From assembly GCA_013398295.1 (NCBI GenBank), contig VZSF01000963.1:78215-142214 (forward strand): DNA of 64,000 nt. The letters are read 5' to 3'. The position numbers and the translations under genes are program-made. The stretch comes from Chionis minor. Its lineage: Eukaryota > Chordata > Aves > Charadriiformes > Chionididae. Positions 27,001 through 36,960 of the stretch are shown here, one piece after another (position 1 is the first letter of the stretch; the number at the start of each line of letters is the position of its first letter). The notes beneath the pieces are model-generated. The model did no database searches. It was not told where the DNA came from and was given only the letters and a program-made list of their open reading frames with translations.

Positions 27001-29024
27001 GAATGGGCACCCATCTCCCACCCTCTTTGTGGGAGAGCCTAGCACTGAGTGCTCCTTTTGAAGGAGATCTCATCCTGAAAAAAAACCTTCAGCAAGACTG
27101 CAAAACCCACCAGACAGACATGACACAAGTGCGAGGTGATGAGGAACCAGGCTGATGGTGGCACTGGGAGGGGCAGTGGCTCCACCCCAACATGAGATGG
27201 GGAATAATCTCCCAGTGGGAGACTCCAGGGTAACCTCTTTCCATCCCTTTTCACCCATCTGGCACCTCGGCTCCTCCCACATAAGTAATGCTGTAACTTT
27301 GCTCCTGAGATTCACAGCATTTTCTTTGCTGTTCCCATTTCTACCTTCCTGCCCCTGCACTGATTCTCCTCTTCAGTGAGTGTTTGGTTTGAGGCAGTGG
27401 TTTTGATTGGATCATTTTGTTATAATAAGACTTCATTGTTATTGTAGTAGAGACATTAATACCCTTTGTGTATCTTCTACCTATAGTTATTAAAATAGGA
27501 TCTGGGGATGACTCTAACTCTATAAAGAGAGCAGGGTGGTGGTGAAGGGACACGGCTGCAAGGCCAGACATGGGTCTTAGGGAAGTCCCAGTGGCCACCA
27601 CTGAGTCCACAGTCCTGCTGCATCCCTTCCTCTGAAACTGAAGCTTGAATACACAGATTACTGTGTGCCTCCTGATCTGTTGCCCGTCAGAAACTGTTAG
27701 TGATGGTAAGCTTGTGACTCAAAAACGACTCAGTTAAAACTTTGTACATGCCATAGCTTACAGACTCAAAATGGATCACTAAAATATTTGTGGTTTACTT
27801 GGAGAAGAAAGTGAGGAGAGTAATTTGTGGTAGTCCCTGCCTAACTTCAAGGTTACCAGAGCTCCGAAGACACATCTTGAATCTCAGAGAGGAAATTCTG
27901 AATCCGAGGTGTCACCTTGGCCTTAATGTGTCCTGTTTTTCACAGGCACCGGTACGTCTCCCATTAATGTGTGATAAATGGAACAGATGGGCTGCAATGC
28001 TTGAGCAGGGAGACGGGTTACAGGGAGGCTGCAAGGCTTTGACTTCAACTTAATGCTGTTGGCAATGCTTTAACGCTGCCCCTTAGCTGTGTGGTTTTAA
28101 AGGGCAGTGAGTCTTTGTAATAACACCACATCCTAAACTGCTGGAAAAAGGGCACCTACTGCAATGTAGTCTTGTCACTTTGGAAAACGTCGTAGCCCTC
28201 ATAAATAAAGGCCGAATGAGCTGTCACCTGGTTTTTGTAAAGTTCGCAGCAGATGAAGATGTCTGAAATCACACCATCCACTTCCTAAAATCCTTGCCTG
28301 AATTTTCTCTTCCATAGCCCCAGGCTGATAACAGCTTCCTGCCTATCAGGGATACTGCAAAGATTAATTATACACTTGCCAGATTACAAGACAATTTAAA
28401 GTGCTATTTCTCTTCTAAGTAGCACTGTTTAAACCATAATGCCTCTGGGAAGAATTTAAGTGGCTTCCTACCATCTTACGCTTACATTCACTTTTAAGGT
28501 AGATCGCCTATACTGTTTCACCCTTGTCCCTGATATTGCCAGGGAGACTACAGCTGTGATTTTCAAAAGCAACTTTCCAAGTCCTGTTGTTGGCCACAGC
28601 AGAGGGAAGGAATTTGGTGGGGAAGAGAGGGACCCTTCTCAGCTTCCCCTGTCCAGTCTCTTTTTCTCAGTTTCCCAGGAACTCTATTACATCCCCTGCG
28701 CATACAGAGTGGGCTGCGTTTTGCATCCTCCTGCTAATGAGGATAGCAGAAAAACTTAACCTTACCCCCACAGCCGTGGAAACAGGATCTGAGCAGCAGC
28801 TGTTCTTCAAGGCGGTGGCTCAGCCCTCTCCCTTTCCTGCACGGTGAAAACTTGAGAGCAGTTTCCTATGCTCGTGCGTCTGCTGGCAGCAGGCAAGTTT
28901 CTCTTTCATTACCAGAAACGTTTCAGCAAACTTCCCTTTGAATTTAAAGGAAGGAGGTTTTAATGTGTGCTTTTAATGATTCCTTTGCCACGAGGCCAAG
29001 TTTGGACTCGGTGATTATTTTCAG
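21001..29024. other. Mostly single-copy noncoding DNA
   Basis: No exon, RNA gene or mobile element recognised. Short homopolymer runs (T10 near 21008, A11 near 26347, T9 near 26840) are the only simple sequence of note. The 28080-28480 part is repeat-free and motif-rich and is listed as a weak regulatory candidate. Confidence 0.4.
28080..28480. promoter_or_regulatory. Weak candidate conserved noncoding element
   Basis: Repeat-free stretch with paired GATA-type cores around 28325-28350 (CTGATAAC and CTATCAGG), followed by AAGATTAATTATAC. TTTAAAG and TAAATAAAG strings lie nearby. Motif clustering alone is weak evidence. No alignment could be made. Confidence 0.15.
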
Positions 29025-29079
29025 ATGCTCAAACGTGTTGCCCAGCAGAGGGAGCAGAGGGAGCACTGTCTATCTGCTG

Positions 29080-29320
29080 CCTGTGGACGCCGAAGGTTTG
29101 CAGAAGCACTCAGAAAGGCTTCCTCGGTCCAAGAAATCCTGAAGTGTTTCTCTGCGATCCCGTCTGTGGGTCAGCGTGCGTTAGTGGCCACTGAGCCACG
29201 CAGACACAGTGCCCAGGAAAGAAACAGTCTTCGGACTACCGCGTCCTACACGGATGCTGCCGATGCAGCAGCCAGCCAGAGCATCAGCTGTTGGGGTCCG
29301 CTACTTAAAAATATTTTCTT
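29080..29320. other. Small CpG-rich patch with a 107-codon frame
   Basis: About 15 CpG dinucleotides lie in roughly 240 bases, where neighbouring kilobases have very few. Examples are GGACGCCGAAGG, GCGATCCCG, CAGCGTGCG and CTTCGGACTACCGCG. An open frame on plus (29025-29348) starts MLKRVAQQREQREH and is Arg/Gln/Ala-rich, with no domain I know. It may be a decayed CpG island, a GC-biased conversion patch or a fragment of an inserted sequence. Coding is not claimed. Confidence 0.35.
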
Positions 29321-29332
29321 AGTACACGATTA

Positions 29333-29480
29333 TTTAAATAATATGTAATAATTTACTTAAATAACATATCATAATAGTTTAACATGTTAGAATAATTTTA
29401 ATACATTAATTAAATTAATGATACAGTAATGCCTAGTAATTACTGTATCATTAATTTAAATAACATATAATAATAATTAC
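29333..29480. repeat. AT-rich block with diverged repeats and a perfect hairpin
   Basis: The string TTAAATAAYATRT is repeated (near 29333, 29355 and 29453), forming a loose tandem and dispersed set. Inside lies a perfect inverted repeat: arm 29410-29430 pairs with 29439-29459 (21 bp each) around the 8-nt loop GCCTAGTA. The whole block is over 80% A+T and begins just past the CpG-rich patch. It could be the remnant of a small inverted-repeat transposon or a replication-slippage product. Confidence 0.8.
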
Positions 29481-31671
29481 CCTTCGATGAATTTGGGTTT
29501 GATTCAGATGGACGGCATCCTGTTTTCCCTAAAGAGCAAACAGTATGCATGGCTTCCTGAGCAGCTAGAGCCCGCTTAAATCTAATCCTAAGGACAATTT
29601 CCACGCTGTTGTATTTCCTTCTGTGCATTGGCCTAGGGGTTTGCTGTACCAAAGCCACAGTGGGACAGGCAACTGAAAGCTTTTTCTGCTTGGAGGCTGG
29701 GCTTGCTTACTGGAGGTGGGTTCAGCACCTAGGGTTCAGCCTGCACTGCTCATGCTACAATAGACAACATAAGCACAAAGTGGAACACAAAAAGCTAAAA
29801 TGTCAGTGTCAAATGACAACACATCATTGTCTGAGTACAGTCAGTGCACACCTGCCTTTCACCAGCTTAGTTATGACTATGTAAGCCCATCTAGGGGTTG
29901 TTCTCTAATTAGTTTGTGAAAGATTGTAAAAGACATTAGATACATATTCAGAATATTACTTCATGCATTTGCTAAATAGAAAACCTAAAGATAGCATCAG
30001 GTTTTCCTGTAAACCAGTCTGGCCACACCAACACAAATCCCCTCCTGTTACAGTAATGCCAAAGTCGTTAATGGTATTGTATTTAGGTAAATCTCTGACT
30101 TCAACACAATTTTCTTTTCTTTTTTTGGAAGTTAAGCCAATTAGCTAAACCAAGACCATACTTCTCCCTAAAAAGTGTATGTCACAGTGAACTGAAAAAC
30201 GATTGCATATTTTATGCAAAGACATTGAATGAGCCAAATACTTTTTGCTCCTTTGCATCATTGTCATGTCTTTAATTTAAAAAAATAATTTTCACTGAAA
30301 TTAAAATTCACCCCAGTATTTCAGAGTTTCATTTATTTGAAGCAGCAAGTATATTTTATTAAAAAGTCTTTCAAAGAATCTCTGTTTCTCTGAGTGACAG
30401 AAAAAAGAATAGGTACAATTAAAAATCCCACCCACAACAAATATGGAACAAAAGTTTAAAGCCTCCCATTAGGTTCAAGCATCTTTGGATTAGCCCTCAG
30501 GGGACAGTCTCTGCTCTGACTTGCTCCTTTCTAATTCCGGAGTGATTTGAACAGGAGCTCCTTTGTCCTCTGCAAACTTTAGTAAACAAGCTAATTAATC
30601 AGTGAACTAAATGTGGGGTTTTGTTACTCATTTGTTTTATTTCAGGGTAAATACATATACAAGGTGCAAAGCACTGGACCAGAATAGTTAATGGAAGAGC
30701 ATATAGGGAAGCTAAGCCATGTTTCTATTTGTGTTAAACAACAGCAATAGTTCAGTAGCATTTCATACCAGAGGCATGCTTATAAATGAGTTACACAGGC
30801 TGAATCAACTTTTGAAATCAATAGGAACAGAGTATGAAAAAATCCATGCTATTTCAATTCCAGGAATTACTGGAGAGTTAACCAACCTCTGAAAAAAACG
30901 TTATCAGTATTGACACATTTCCAAAGTTTATTTTGATTTTAGCTAAGCCTTATCTTTTGACAATGAAAGGTTTTGTTGGAAATATTCCAGCTTGTGCTTC
31001 ATGTTATTAGGTTTTTTTCTTGCTTTTTTTAATACAATGATTTTTTTTTGCACACCATGGTAATTGGAATAGAAGCAAGCGTGTGTTATTTTTCTGGCAG
31101 TCATATTCCCTTCAGTGGCTTTCTTTTAAGTAACAAGACACTGCAGCAGTATGAATTAAAAGAATACACATAGGCACATCAGGTGGCTGTGATGATTTGC
31201 AGGAGTGGTCATTAACAACAGGTAGCTTGTTGTGATGGCTTGACTGCCACCATTACACTGAGACTGAAAGCGAATATATATGTCTTAAAGGTGTATTCTA
31301 TTCAATCCATAAGGGATCGCTTCAGCTTTTTCAAAACTATCTGACAGAAAATACCTTTGTTCCCATGAATGGAAGTGGGTTTGCTTTTGGATTTGCTTCT
31401 CTCCTGCTGCTTTTATTTGCAGCCATTTCAAGTCTGAATTGTCAGAAGTGCAACTTGGATGAGAAGCTTGTGGGAGCACCCTTGAGTTCTTCAGCTATGG
31501 TGTTTTACACGTTTAAAAGCTCCATGGAGCTATCATGTAGAAAATGTACAGTTACTAATAACTCGGAGATGTAAAAAAAAAAATTAAATCACAGTAGCAA
31601 CCAGAGCACTGGCCACTAGCACTGCCCAGGGTCTCAAGACATGTGATGATCTTTGTACGGAGTTTAAGTTT
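29481..31671. other. Noncoding spacer
   Basis: No exon or repeat recognised. A frame at 31365-31574 (plus) begins with a hydrophobic, signal-peptide-like stretch (FASLLLLLFAAISS), but it is short, ends at an A11 run (31575-31585 region), and has no supporting splice or homology evidence. Confidence 0.4.
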
Positions 31672-32387
31672 ACACTTAATGGTGGAGCAGGTATCCACTT
31701 GCAGGCCGTGGAGTATCCCACACCAGAGCAGGGGGATGCCTGAAGGAGGCTGTGACCCTGTGGGAAGCCTGTGCTGCAGCAGGCTCCTGACAGGGCTTGT
31801 GGACCCATGGGAAGAAGAGCCCACAATGGAGCAGGTTTGCTGTCAGGACTTGGGACCCTGTGGGGCACCCACGCTGGAGCAGTTCATGAAGAACTGAAGC
31901 CCATGGGAGGAACTCACACTGGAGAATTTTATGGAGTTTATGTCCCCTCTGAGAGGGATCCCACACTGGAGCAGGGGAAGAGTGTGAGGAGACCTCCCCC
32001 TGAGGAGGAACAAGTGTCAGAGACATCATGTGATGAACTGTCTGCAACCCCCATTCCCTGTCCCCTGCACTGCTTCAGGGGAGAAGGTAGAGAAAACCAG
32101 GAGTGAAGTTGAGCCCGGGAAGAAGGGAGGGGTGGGGGAAAAGGTGTTTTAAGGTTTAGTTTTTATTTTCATTACCCTATTCTGATTGGATTGGTAAGAA
32201 ATTAAACTAATTTTTCCCAAGATGAGTCTGTTTTGCCTGTGACAGTAATTATTGAGTGGTCTCCCCATCCTTATCTTGACCCACGAGCTCTTCATTCTAT
32301 TTTCTCTCCCCCTGTCCATCTGAGGAGGGTGAGAGATGGAGCAGCTTTGGTGGGCACCTGGTATCCAGCCAGGGTCAAGCCACCACA
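31672..32387 (+). mobile_element. Endogenous retrovirus LTR, 5'-truncated (copy 2)
   Basis: This is an inverted copy of the LTR at 6375-7352. It keeps the 3' 716 bp in sense orientation and ends in AGCCACCACA. Homology to copy 1 stops at about 31672, so the first roughly 260 bp of the LTR are missing and no target duplication can be seen. Six subrepeats of 41-52 bp, each ending GGAGCAG or a close variant, occupy 31691-31974. A purine-rich stretch follows near 32117-32145. Bases 31681-32368 match 7081-6394 without a mismatch by eye. Open frames here mirror those in copy 1 and are not genes. Confidence 0.85.
31691..31974 (+). repeat. Minisatellite-like subrepeats inside the LTR
   Basis: Six units of about 41, 52, 52, 47, 44 and 48 bp end near 31731, 31783, 31835, 31882, 31926 and 31974. 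Each carries a version of CCCATGGGA followed by CCCACACTGGAGCAG. The same array occurs in inverse orientation in copy 1. It explains the long open frames and their repeated peptide patterns. Confidence 0.8.
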
Positions 32388-33983
32388 ATCCTTTATAAAT
32401 TCTTCTTTCTCCATGGTGTACGCACAAGGGATTTTTCACTTTCACTACATGCAAGGTAGAGCCCTGTCCTTTATAGTTGCAGGAGCTGGCTGATTTTTTG
32501 TGTGCTGCACATGGATTGCTGCCCTGGGGTTTGAGCTGTGTCACAGATGCAGCAGATGAAAGCTGGGGAATTTTGCAACAGGGAGTTTTGCTACATGCAA
32601 AACACAAACTAGAAAGCTAATTAAGCATCACCAGGCTCCCTGCTCTCTTCAGGAGATGTTGGGCCTTTAACAAAAATAAGCACTGTTCCTGGGAGCATGA
32701 TGGCAGATATTTGCTATCTGTATGATTAGAAAGCCTTTGGGATCATGAAAACAGCTTTGTGAAAATAAAATTGCAAGCCTTCTTCTCTGCCATGCAACTG
32801 CTGGGTGCTTCCTACTGTACTAACACATAGTACAAACACATATGCTGAAGTGAACTGAAGGACAGCAATGGAAATAAAAGAATGGAGTTTACTTTGTGAT
32901 GAGAACTGGCTCCTGAAGCCTACATGCTAAGCACTGGAAACAGCTTGAATCTTCAAAGCCTAAAATAAATAAAAAAAACAGCATAGAAGAAGCCACTGGG
33001 GTAGGAAAACAGCAAAATGCATAGTTGAAGCTTTGGCTGGCACTGAGGTGTTTGCACACATTCTTTTCATCAAGCCAGAAATAAATAAGGAAATTACAGG
33101 TAGCAAGAGGAAAGCAATGCAGCCAAGGGAAAAAGGTAAAACTCAGTTTCCTTATGTATTTCTTTTAGAATGGGGGGAGCAAGCTGTCTCATACACATGT
33201 GCGTGCATGCATACCCTTTCTAGTGGTAGAGGTATAGGAGAGCCTGGGAGGCAAGCACTGCCATGGCTCCTCTGCACGCTCATCTCTCCCCCAGGAAACC
33301 CCTTGGTCCTGGCACCTATGAAGGAAATGGCTCCTGCGGCACTGCTGGGACGAACAGTCATGGTTTCTCTCTCTCTGAGTTGATACACCTCTTCCTTGTT
33401 AAGCACAAAAAGATTCAAAACCATAATTTCAAGCTTCACTGTGGCCCCCTATAAAAACAGGTCAGGCAACTAAATCATCATGAAAAACATTCTTTTTTTT
33501 CCCTTCCTCATCTCATTCTAAATCTGTTTCACATTTACGGAGGTATTAGATACCAACATAGAAGTGTGTGAGGCCTTGCGTCATGGACTCAATGAATTTT
33601 ACCCCTTTCCACTTCATCCAAGCTCCATAAAAAGCCCAGGAAGCATTACTTTAATAGTATGATGACACTTTAGTTAGATCAAGACTGTGGGGAAAGTTGG
33701 GATTGGAGGCAGTTGTGGACAAGAGTCAGGATGCTTGCTGCTCAGCCTTCTTCCAGCTCACCTACGTAAAAGCAGCTCAGGGGCAGCTGCTAATCCTTGC
33801 ATCTTGTTTTCCCTGCAGGTACTGTGCCCTTTTCAAGGGCTAGTGACTGATCTATATGATGGGGTTACCTCAGTCATTTTTCCTTTGCTTTCCATTTCTG
33901 GAGCTTACCACGCTAAGGTTTATGCTCAGTATTATCTGAATGAGCTGCAAAGAATAATAATGCAGGTACATTACCTGCATTTC
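32388..33983. other. Noncoding spacer
   Basis: No exon or named repeat recognised. It ends with a 10+10 bp hairpin (33959-33981, 3-nt loop, arm AATGCAGGTA) directly against the CR1 fragment. Confidence 0.4.
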
Positions 33984-34324
33984 TGAGGGGAGACCTTATC
34001 ACTCTCTACAAAGACCTGAAAGGAGGTTGTAGAGGATGGGGGCTGGTCTCTTCTCCCAAGTGCCAAGCGGTAGGACAAGAGGAAATGGCCTCAAGTTACA
34101 CCAGGGGAGGTTTAGATTGGATATTAGGAAAAATTTCTTCACCAAAAGGGTTATCAAGCATTAGAACAGGCTGCCCAGGGAAGTGGTGGAATTGCCATCC
34201 CTGGAGGTATTTAAAAGATGGGTAGATGTGGTGCTGAGGGACATAGTTTAGGGGTGGTTTTGGCAGTGTTATGGTTGGACTTAATGCTCTTAAAGGTCCT
34301 TTCCAACCTAAGTGATTCTGTGAT
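33984..34324 (+). mobile_element. CR1 LINE, 3' end, degraded
   Basis: About 340 bp of CR1: the end of ORF2 (GAGGGGAGACCTTATCACTC, GAGGAAATGGCCTCAAG, GGCTGCCCAGGGAAGTGGTGG) and the 3' UTR with TTCCAACCTAAGTGATTCTG. It belongs to the same subfamily as the element at 45152-45527, sharing the GATGGGTAGATGTGGTGCTG string. ORF2 is interrupted by frameshifts and stops. It is 5'-truncated, as usual for CR1. Confidence 0.95.
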
Positions 34325-35637
34325 GCATCACAGCCATAATCCTAGCCTCACCAAAATTCATAGCAAAACTCCCGCTGACTTCAGAGAAAGGCAAGCTGTC
34401 ATCTTCAGATTCACATGGAAAAAAAGAAGGAAGCCTTAAATTAGGAGGGCTCTGTTTTAAGCACATTTATTCTGGTGTGGACAAAGTGCCTTTCCCACAA
34501 AGTCCATGACTATTTAATGTGGAGTTGCAGCCTTTCTTGTGAGAGAAATCCACCATGGCTGTTTTACAGCTCTATAGAGTATGATGGAGAGAAATTAAGC
34601 TAGTTGCTATAAGCAATGTTAGGGAGTAAAGTTTAGGCACTTTGACTCCCACTTTTCCACATGACTCAGTTTTTAATGATTACCAAGAAATAAACAAAAC
34701 CACACACTTGTTTTTTAGCACTAATTTACGTATGATGGAGCACTGGTTTCACTGTGCACACTCAGGAATCCTAGGTGGGCATTTTATAGAGATTTTCCCA
34801 ATATCTTATTAACAAAGGCTAGTTTTCAGCTGGCTATTTATCAATCTCTTCTAATAAAATGTACCTTTGCTTATCTTATGCTTTGTTTACTATTTTTTAC
34901 TGTTCAGTTAATGCATTTGATTTGCAGTATTCTGCATTCTTTTGTATTTCTTTTCTAACATTTTGATATATGCTTATATAAAGATTTTTAAAGAGTTTGA
35001 GTCCATAGAAAAATCACTGAGACAATAAAGCTTTTTTCTCTGATGCCACTGTCTGCTGTGTCATCTCTGCAACACAAATCATCCTTTGTGTTATGCTGTA
35101 TCTTCTAGAATAGATGTTAGCTAAAATTTTGCTCTAACTCTTGCATTAGAGAGGAAATACGGTACCAGGAAACTCTTTCTTACCTTCAGTATTTCCAGTC
35201 TTCTATATGTAGGTCCCCTTTTACTGTAGTGTTGGCTTGCCTGACCTTTAATGTCAGTGCACCAGCATCAAGCAGAGAAGTGCTATGCATCCCATGTTCC
35301 GGTTGGACAGCTAAGATACAGACACTTGCCTAAGGTCACACAGGACTGCTTGTGGAAGATTAAGGACTTAAACTCAAGTCTTTCACAAACAAACTACCTC
35401 CAGCACCAGACCCATTAGACACTGCAGTCTGCTGCTTTTGAGGTCCTGACTGACTCTTATGCATCTTCTTTCCAGGACATCTCCTGGAAAATGCCCAGCT
35501 CATTGCCTCATGTCCTCCTACCCTCCCCACTAAACATGTTGTTAGCCATTTTAAAAATCAGGTACCAGAAGAAATCCAGGTCTTTTGTGATGCAAGTTGG
35601 ATATTTTTTTGACTGGGACCAGATGGATTTTCATGGA
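34325..35637. other. Noncoding spacer
   Basis: No exon or named repeat recognised. AT-rich part at 34800-35010 with FOX-like TGTTTAC. Confidence 0.4.
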
Positions 35638-35963
35638 TGTACTGGGTTTACGTGGCAAGGTTTTGGTAGCAGAGGGGCTGCAGGGGTGGCTTCTGTGAGA
35701 AGACAGACAGAAATAGTTCCAGCTGGGTCCAAGATGGACCCTGACGCTGAGGGTCAAAGCTGAGCCCATCAGTGGGCTTGGGGAAATTAATTTCCCCAAG
35801 TTGAGTCTGTTTTGCCCATGACAGTAATTGCTGAATGATCACCCTGCCCTTATCTCGACCCACAAGATTTTCGTCATATTTTCTCCCCCTATCCAACCAA
35901 CGAGGGGGCATGATAGAGCTGCTTGGTGGGCACCTGGCGGCCAGCCAGCATCAACCCACCACA
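35638..35963 (+). mobile_element. Endogenous retrovirus LTR, internally deleted (copy 3)
   Basis: A 326-bp element of the same family as copies 1 and 2. It has the 5' end (TGTACTGGGTTTACGTGGCA, TTTTGGTAGCAGAGGGGCTG) that copy 2 lacks, and the 3' end (GAGTCTGTTTTGCCCATGAC ... TCAACCCACCACA). The whole middle, including the minisatellite-like region, is missing. The junction lies at a perfect 24-bp palindrome (35777-35800, half CTTGGGGAAATT). Flanks ATGGA and ACGTA match at only 3 of 5 bases, so the target duplication is doubtful. It differs from copies 1 and 2 at many sites across the shared 3' 170 bp, so it is a separate lineage. Confidence 0.8.
35777..35800. repeat. Perfect 24-bp palindrome at the LTR deletion junction
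   Basis: Two 12-bp halves (CTTGGGGAAATT and its exact complement) meet without a spacer. The right half is normal LTR sequence upstream of the GAGTCTG string. The left half appears to be an inverted copy of it. Confidence 0.95.
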
Positions 35964-36846
35964 ACGTAATTATCAGTGAAACCTGCTTTGGTAAGACTAC
36001 CTGCATTACTCTATAAAGGTGCTATGGGTATCTAGGCCAACATTTGTTCTTCTCTGAGCAAAGATTAAGTTGATTGAATTAACCCTTGAATGCCACATTA
36101 ATACTGTTAGAACTGAAAGGACTATGATTGCTGCTTTTTGTCTTGTTTTTACAAAATTTCCTTGCAAAAAACCTAGTGTCAATGCATCTTTTACTGCATC
36201 TCTTTTTTTCTATTTTTTAAACTCCAATAAACACAGCATAAAGTAGAGAATTAAAGTGGGTTACCTACATGAGTGCTCTGGAGGTATTGAACATCAAGTA
36301 GTTTACCTTTGTCACCTCTCTGCCACTGCAAGTCATCCAAATAAGCTTTCCTGTAACTGAGCTAATGATAAATCTGCAACTCTGAAAGAACAGCTTTCTA
36401 TCTTTAGGCTTCAGCTATGCTTTTCTTTTGTGTGTATAGCCTATTTATGGAACACTGCTGTTGAACTTGAATGCAAAACAGAAAAGCGTTCTTGCCTAAA
36501 TTGTCTATAAATACCTTCTGGAGGAGCTTAAGGGGTTTTACTCTCTGGGTTGTTGTGAAGCCCTCAGTGTGCTGCTTTGCTCAAGTATTTGTTTATTGCT
36601 CATTCAACATCCATCTTCTGTCTTCAAAAATTGACCTCCTGAAATGTATATCCCACCCCTTTGTATGAGACTACTATTTTTATATAACCCCGAGAATATT
36701 GTTTCTGTATGACCTCCATGAAACAAGAACATACGGAAGCGTGTGCATGAAAATGACTTTCCTGGATATACCAAGGCACAGATGAAAGTAAAGATTTTTT
36801 AGAAAACTAACGAAGGAAAGGATTTTAGCTGAAATAATGTCATAAA
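35964..36846. other. Noncoding spacer
   Basis: Nothing recognised. Confidence 0.4.
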
Positions 36847-36960
36847 TTACCAGACTGGATCAAACTAGTCCCATATTCCCGTCTCCAACAGTGGTCAGAA
36901 TCAGATAGATACAAGGACAAAAAGAAAATGCACAGTGAAAATGTGTCACCTGGGAAAATT
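36847..36960 (+). repeat. Fragment of an old interspersed repeat
   Basis: The strings ACCAGACTGGATCAAACTAG, TCCCATATTCCCGTCTCCAA and CAGTGGTCAGAATCAGATAG recall a widespread amniote repeat whose consensus, from memory, contains a grouping like TGGTCCATCTAG-CCAGTATCCTGTCTC-CAGTGGCCAG. Family name not asserted. Borders approximate. Confidence 0.4.

Noticed and set aside
31365..31574. Short frame with a signal-peptide-like start and several cysteines
   Set aside because: Only 69 residues, no recognisable Ly6 or other cysteine framework, and ends at an A-run. A processed retrocopy was considered, but no parent gene was recognised.
31691..31974. CRISPR-like array of regularly spaced repeats
   Set aside because: Units are contiguous diverged tandem copies without unique spacers, inside a retroviral LTR of a vertebrate genome.
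6375..32387. A 26-kb provirus bounded by the two related LTRs
   Set aside because: The LTRs are in opposite orientation, one is truncated, and no gag, pol or env sequence is seen between them.
32149..32607. 152-codon minus-strand frame, the longest in the window
   Set aside because: Runs antisense from the LTR 3' end into flanking DNA; no domain, no splice context.
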